64,000 bases of DNA, from contig NW_023998456.1 in assembly GCF_014805625.2 (NCBI RefSeq), forward strand, positions 3,068,810 through 3,132,809, given 5' to 3'. Source of the DNA: Glossina fuscipes (Eukaryota; Arthropoda; Insecta; Diptera; Glossinidae). Under the pieces are notes generated by a model. That model did not search any database, had not been told where the DNA came from, and was given only the letters and a program-made list of their open reading frames with translations. Positions 51,501 to 59,800 of the stretch are shown piece after piece; the first letter of the stretch is position 1; the number at the start of each line of letters is the position of its first letter. The translations under genes and the position numbers were made by a program.

Positions 51501-54500
51501 GAGAACTTAGAAAAAGTAGAGAACTCCAATTATCAAATCAGAAAAATATTAATGCATTGAACTAGAAGCAAGTATAAAAGTAGCATTGGTGTCTTCATAT
51601 TTTCAAATATAACCTGCAATAGTCGAAGCTTCAAATCGTTGCGTGTCTTCCTTTTCCGTAAAATGCTGGCGCCTTTTTCCGCCATTTGTGTACATTGTAT
51701 ATATGTACATTTTCTCGGCTATTCTTTACATTCTTTGGAACAATTGCAGTGTAGTTGAACATGCAATATTTACCTAAATTGTCCAATTGACATATTACAC
51801 TTTGTAGAGTTGAACAAGGTTTCAAAGAATACCTTCAATGAATGCAAGAGGAGAATAAAATACAAAGCAGAGAGATAATGGTTAACAAAAGATGTATGAG
51901 TAGTGTAAGTCAAATGCAATCTATTTAATGTTTATTGAATAAATTGACTAAATTCCAAAGTGAAGAGTAACTACCGAGCTTTCAATTCATTCAAATACAG
52001 TTTTAATGCTCTTGAGAGCTGTTTGAAATTTTAATCAAGAGAATTGCATAATAAATGATATTAAATCATTTTGGTCAAATAGTGCATACTATTGAAGGTG
52101 GGCTTCTAGTCGAAGTATCTTATATGCATATGTAAATAAGCAGTTGTGGTGTAGAGGATGGGTGATTATGATTGTAATACCCAAGCGATGTTAATTTACA
52201 AATGTGTTACAGTTAAAGTTAAATAACACAATGCAATAACATCATCATCATCATCATCGCCATTAACAACGGCATCGATAAAGGAATTGCATATGCATGC
52301 TTGTGTGCGTGCATGTGTCCGTGGCCGCATGTGTCCATGAATATGCATGCAACGAAGACAGGGAAATGCATAAATGCATGTACATATCGACTTGTACACC
52401 TTTCATATATATTTATGATATATATATATATATATATCATCTGTATATATATATATATCTGTATGTTACAAATGACTGAACCATTACCAGCAGAAGTAGA
52501 TATTGTTGACGTTGGGTCCGTATGCAGACAATGAACAAATATGCATTTATGTCAGTGACATTTATCCGAGGATGTATTGAATGCTAATGCAATTAATATT
52601 TATTAAATGTTTATTTGCCTACACACAACACACAGACACATGTATCATCCATCCATTTACTATAAATGTTCTCATATTCCCGGCAAACAGTAAATATTCT
52701 GACTAAATATTTAAATTTGCTTTGCTGTTTTTTTTTTGTTTTTTTTTTTGTCTTTTTATTTTTTCCACCTATTGCAGGCACTTCGCAGTATATGTATGTG
52801 GAGTTTGTTACCTCACCAGCCGGGCCTCTGCTGAATACCGGTTTTCATTTTAATGTTGGCAATTGGCCAGGACATGTTGAAACGGCAGGCATTAAACATG
52901 GCATTTGTGATTGGTTACTTAGTTCCGATTCGCTAAAGGACAGCAGCGCCAGTGAGGGTATATTCCTAAGCATAGCTCATTGGTATCCGCCGAACACTTC
53001 ATGCAGTTATCATATTAAAGGCCGCACCGGGGAAATTGTGCGCTTATATTTTCCAAGGTAAATACAAGCGACAAACAACACAAATATTCACTATTTCTGT
53101 TACTATCATTACTGCTGCTGCTACCACTACGACTACTACTACTATTATCGCGTCTAGTACGCATGTATGGGTTAGTTGCGTTTGTTATTTAATTGTTAGA
53201 AGAGTTTTTGTGCGGCTTTTCTTCAAGTTATACTTCCCACCGGGAAATAAGGAAAATGTCTAGCGCTTATAGTTACAAAAGCAGCAGTAGTTCTTTCTTA
53301 CCACTTAAGTATTTTTAATGAAAATTCTAGGGAAAGATTTATGTGACATTTTAATTTAACCTGTCACTTGGGTTAAAATTGCTACGATGCGTTCGTTGTC
53401 TGTAGCATTGTTATACATGCAACTATCTATATGTATGTCGACACAACTATGCAGACAAATAGTTGTATATATTTGTATATGTGTTTATAAATACATACAC
53501 ATATATAGAAAGTGTTGGCGTTTTTTGCGCCTTGATTTCTTCCATAATTTCTGTCGTTGTTGTTAATGTTATTTTACTTTTTTATTTACTTATTTTTTTT
53601 CTTTTTTTATTTTTTCTTTTTGTTTTTCGTTGCTGTTGAACAAACATAAAATTTCACTGCAATTTCATTCATTATGCTGTGATGTTGACTGACGATGTGA
53701 CTGCTGCTGCTATTGCAGCATATTGCTGTTGTTGCTTTTGATGATGCCCTCTTTCCTGATATTTGTCATTAAATTGCTGCTGGTCGTTATCATTGTTGTT
53801 TGCATTTATTACTCGCTTTTGTTCCTTTTCTGCTTTCTGTTTTCTATATGCAAGAATATGTACAAGAAAAAATATGATAAAAAATTATGGTTGAAAAAAA
53901 AACCAAGAATTTTAAATCGATTTAAGTTAGTAGATGTTTGTTTCAAAAAATGTTCCCATTTCCTATAAACCAATTGAGAATTGTCAATGTGAAAGATCCC
54001 ATTGAGAGAGATACTGAACCTAACTGCCTATGTGTGGGTCACAGTAAGCATTAAAACGTTAATGTAAAGGAGAATAGTTTGATGACAAATTCAACGAAAT
54101 GCAAGCTTAATAGATTTATTCCTCTGCACGTAACATCAGTCGGACGGTCCACAAAGTGTATGTTATCTAGATAAGTGCCAGTTTCTCCCTCGACTTAAAT
54201 TTCTCCGTCCGTTTATTTATCATCTATTGTTAAAACGTTTACGTCGAAAAAGTTGAGATAGAAGGCTGACACTCGTTTGGCTTAATTGGTAATTAAAAGC
54301 TAGGTTTAAAATCGGTATGATCGGGTCAAGATAATTCCCATGACAGACAAAATACTATCATTGATAATTTGTAGGAGGTATGGATAAAAACATCGATAAA
54401 AATATTTACACAGATCATCTAAATCGTCGACGGCAAAAACTTCATGACAAGTATAATATTGAAATACTCGCTCCTCCAAGCCGCGATTAAAAGCATTCGT

Positions 54501-56847
54501 AGATGTCAGTGCCTGTCATAACTGTTGCGACTTTAAGAATTCAGTCAATGGATGGATAGATGGTCAAGGGGAGAAAAAGAAAAGCATAGCTAAACAAAGG
54601 GATCAACAAATGAACACACGAATCCGTCTAAATCCACTTTGAGTATTATGCCAGGTGAAAATATATATGCCTTTTTCGGGGATTTGTTACTTGTGTATAT
54701 TTGACTGTGATATTGGGATCCTTTCTCGAGTAATAAAAGTTGAAAGGTATTAAGAGGGAACTACAAAGAGAGAAAGATCAGCAATAATGCAGCGATTGTT
54801 CGATCCAGTTGCTGTAGGAAAACTCTTCTACATTATATTTTTGAGACTATTATTATTATTATTATTATTTTAATTTTAGACTAATGAAATGAATTCTTAG
54901 ACTAAAAAAAGACATTGAGCATTAGCAACACAGGCTATCGGCTCCCTATATTCCAGGAATTCGTGGATATCATAACTCATCGTAAGAATTTTTCTAGATC
55001 ACCACCAGATCCACAAGTACAAATTAATTATAACCTCACTTTCACTTACACGCCTTCAAAAATTAAAGGTATTTTTAATTAGCAAAGCTCTGTCTGTCTT
55101 TCAGCTCTTCCATCGTTTATTCTTCGAGATCCCATACTAAGGGAAATTTGATATAGAAAGTTAAAACTTAGCAGACACACGCTTAATTGACAGCAATGAA
55201 AAAGAAATTGCGATCCCGAAGACTGTAGCTTACAGCCTGCAATAACTATTGGCTTAAACTTTCCAGAAATTTATGCACCGATATGCTTAACATTAGCGAA
55301 GCATTTCGAGAAAATGACTATGAAAAATGCTTTTCGGTTTTTCATTTCTTATCTAGGATGAGTGTACTTGGAACTGATCATTATCATTTGTAGTCTCGAT
55401 GAGAAGAATGTAATTGAAAGCTTTCTTCTGAGAAGCTTTAATTAAATCTACAATAATTTTCGCAACCTCGGGAATGTCAACAACAGAAAGACATGTAGGT
55501 AGACGGTGCAATACATTCACAAACAAACGGAGGGTTGTGTGAAAAGTCAGACCACAATATGGATAAATAAAAAGATGGGTAATTAACACCGATAAAAAAT
55601 ATATCCCACATTAGTCAATAATATTGACGAGCCTCGGAGAAAAAAAAAAAAAAAAGAGAACGAGAGAAAGCGGAAAATCCCTTCATTTTTAGTTTATGTC
55701 TCCCCACTTTAATTTTGAAATTGTTTAGTGCTTGCTTACAACAAACGCATGCTGTTGCAAACACTAAGATATTTTTTTTTTAAATTATAGAGTATTTTAA
55801 TGAAAAGTGTATTTTTTAATTATTTAAAAATTCTAAAAATGTAATTTATTTGGAATGGTTTTTTTAACTAATACGCTCTCTACATATACCTGGTCTGGGT
55901 GACCTTTTTCAAGCTAAGGGGAAAATCTTAAAACACACTTACAACTGTATGGACCACAAATACAAATTCTTTCATAACAAGCTGGCATAAAGCCAACCGT
56001 AGAATTTTGTTTTCCTATTTTTTCTATGTCTTTTTTTTATTATTTCCACATGCAGACAGACACATACACCAATTGCAAACTGTAATGGGTTCAAGCCTTT
56101 TATTTTTTCCGAACTCTTATTCAACACCATATAGTGCTGGGTGTTTATTTAACATATACTAAAAAGTTGAAAAAAAAAATGTAAAAAATAGTGAAAACCC
56201 ACAACTAGCAAATGTAGAGAAATTCAAGCGACATCCTCTATCATATATAGACGTGTGTATACATAGATATATATATATATATATACATTCATATGCATGT
56301 ACAGGCTTTTGTACGTGTGCGTATGTATGTGTATGTTTACATGTCTATAGGCTCATCATAGGAAACCTTAGTTTCAATTCAATGAAGGTGTGGCGCCATG
56401 CAGGAGGAAAAATAAACTGTTGGGAAAATAGAATTTTTCCAAAAATTGCATAACTCTCCAGCTTTCTACAGGTCGTCAAATTGTTAAGCTTAAGGTAAAC
56501 CAAGGAAAAAAATCCTAAATATACACAAACATCTGAACCTTTAGCTATTTAGACATAGATAGGTAGGCAAGCAAGCAACCATCGAATTGTTGTTCCTTTA
56601 ATATATACATACATATATATACTTGTGTTGTTGCTTTTTTATATATATGCGCATAGATATGTAGAGAGTACGTTAAAGGTGATCATTTCGTTTATTCGGC
56701 GGTTTAGTTGCACATATACCGACACTTTAGCTTTTACGACTTACTTTAATACACTCGTTATTCTCCCGTTTTATTTTTCATTTTTTCACTCCAGCTAACA
56801 ACCATATCAATATGTTCATATATGTGCGTGCATGTGTTTTGTATGTT

Positions 56848-56892
<45 letters not shown>

Positions 56893-59800
56893 GCTAGTAT
56901 AGCTATGGATGCTTGCGAATACAACTGGATTATAAGGACATGCCACCAGGTATAAGGCTTAGTTTTTTGTTGTCACAATCTATCTAAAAGGAAAAAAGGG
57001 GAAAGAAAAATAGAAAACAACCCGTACGGTTCATGAGCGTAACTTTTGTGTACGTACGTATGTGGGTGTATCCAAACTAAACTATAATGTGTATGTTATC
57101 ATCGTTGTTGCTGTTGTCTTTTTTGCCTCTTTTTTTTTTTATTCTACTCTGGCAAATAAAACCATATTGAAATTATGCTGTAACAGCAGAAAAACATTCA
57201 TTTCGTAGTAAATTTAGTTTTTTTTTTCTTTTCTCCGGATTATGCTTAAATTCCATTTGATTAAAATGTTAAACATTTTATGATTGGCGAGTAACGAATC
57301 ATGAATACTAGTTGCTTGATTTGCACTTCTTGGTTGAGTTTCCCCGAAAAGAAATAAAAATCTTCTCAGCTTTTCTATCGTAATGTTTGTGGCAAAGATT
57401 TGCTCTTCTAAGCTAAATTGACTTCCAATGGACGTAATTATAATTCTATATAAAACATTTGACGTCAATTTCGTTACCAATTAATCGCAATCAACCCCCA
57501 GCAATAATAGTTTCTTTCGAGGATGCGAGTGCGAACGTTGCGCTAACATATGGAAAGTCCACTGAATTCTTTTTCATCGTCCAGGAAAATCTGATGAAAT
57601 TCTTAATGCTAAACAGGTGTTACATGATTAGTTTTAGCTTCTCCTAAATTCAACACTTTTTATGTTGAATTCGATTAGTAAGTTAAGCCGCTTTCATGGC
57701 CACAAACCGAAGACAACAAAATATTTCTAAAATACCAGACAATGTGATAAGAGAATGAACCGTGATCGAAAGCCGAACATTCGCGTATAAAGAAATTTTA
57801 CTCTCAAGTAGAGTTAGTGGATATAAGCTACAGAAGTAAACTTTGTTTATCCTTACACACATTTAGAAATGCATGGCTCTATGTGTTGCAGACTCAAGAT
57901 TATGCCGTATAGACTAATAGAAAAGGCTACAGGGCAGACAAAGGCTTATCCTTTGTAAACACAATATCTTAGCAAACTGAATCACATAGACGTTATATTA
58001 TGTTTGCAATAAAGACAAAAGTGGTTCAATGTAGTCATATACGCACCTGAGAATCGGCCTAAGTAACAGAAGAGACAGAATCAAGAATTTAATAATGATT
58101 GATTCCTTAAAGATTTGGATGTCCTTTTCTCTGCTACCCACTGCCACTGGAATTCTCTTTCAACACAGCCCTTATATTCTTTGATCTTGCGGTGTTTTAC
58201 CCTATTGCTACGTTTTTCTCCGTGTATCCCAAAAAAGTTGTTCGATTCCTGCCAGATTACTAATGTTTACGGTAGCATTCACATTTCGGTTCCTCGAAAT
58301 ACGTTTTCAAAGTTTTCAACAGCACATAGGAACATAGATACAGACAGATGGTTTCGTTTCGATTTAGAAAAATAGTACCTTGTTGCTGAACAAAGCCCAC
58401 TTACGAAAGTGAACTTGAACTTATTTAATTCAAATTATTATTATTATTATTATTGTTATTACAAGTTTAGACAGAGAATAAATTCTAAGACTAAAGTCTT
58501 AAAAGCACAAGCATGTAAGGCTTCCGGCTTTACTTAATTCAAATAAATTGTACTTCTAAGTAATGTTAGCATCAATTAATTATTGAAATATTGGGCAAAA
58601 ATTAAATTTTACAAGACCCAGTTCAGTTCATACCAAGCTGCGTGTAGGACATCAAAGCCAGAGAAAGTATGCCTTTTTTCAGTTTTGTTATTATCATTAT
58701 TGTAGCTAAGCTTCTTTAACCCGATTGTAGGCGTTGTGCAGCATATAAACACGTATGTAGTCATGCACTCTCATATTTGCCACGTATTCTCATATAATTT
58801 TTGTGCATGCTTCATGATATTAGCTTCATTTTGTGGATTTTTCAAATTAAGCTCTTTCACTTTGCTTCCTTCTGCTACCTGCTCTGCTATCTGTTCTCCA
58901 CTCCTGCACCTTTATTATACCATTTCATGACTTGTACGAGTTAATAGCATACATATAAGATACTTTTTTGTCACATATATTCCGCATAAATATATATATA
59001 TATGAAATTTATTATATCCAGCATCTCATCTAGTTATGTAATTGTATTAAGGGTTTTTGTGTTTTCCTAACTCAATCAAAAAAAAAAAAAAAAAAAAAAA
59101 AAAAAGGAAAAGGATAAAATTTCTTTTGAGCTTTTTAGGAAACGTACTTTACTGTTATACCAAAGAATTTCAATGAACGAAAGTAATTGAAAAAGTTTCT
59201 TTTTGTTAGTAAATTTGCATAAAACTAATACGTCATGAATGATAATCTTAGCTGAAATTGAGATTTTCTAAAAAAACATGTAACTACTTGTATAACAAAA
59301 GGAATGATGGATTTGGAAAGCTTCAAATCGGATTCGAGATGAATCGAATGAATTAGAAAGTTTAAAACATAACCTTAAAGCACTTAATCATTAATCGGAG
59401 ATTTAATCTCGAACCAAATCTTTAAAAAACCATCTAAAGTAAATTCTAAAACATTAGCCAAAGCATTGCGCAAAATTTACACTTAAAACACTGTACGTAT
59501 AACCTGAAATACAACCTAACACACAAACTAAGTTATAACCTAAAAAAGTTCTCAAGCATTAAGTCGATAACTAAGCTAAGATATTGCCAGATACAATTTA
59601 GTTACTTTGCTATTCATTTCTTTATCTCTTTATCTCTTTACAGTTTTCGTATTAACCGCATTGAATCGCCCATATTGAAGTACGATGGCGATTGTGGCGA
59701 ATCTTTAACAATTTACGATTCGGATCGCACTGATCCCGCTCGCATTATCAAGACATTTTGCGATACCTTTTCCAGACCTATGGAAAAAGTGGATTTTGTT

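Larger units (their letters stand above)
53058..59643. other. Intron F-G of the CUB gene
   Basis: 6.6 kb, holding CTG/ACT-type short repeats at 53107-53150, TA/CA microsatellites (53460-53510, 56262-56290, 56845-56890), two SINE fragments (54846, 58437) and a 28-A run at 59078-59105. No gene recognised. Confidence 0.7.

Noticed and set aside
52219..52534. Several overlapping short ORFs
   Set aside because: Arise from CAT and TA microsatellites.
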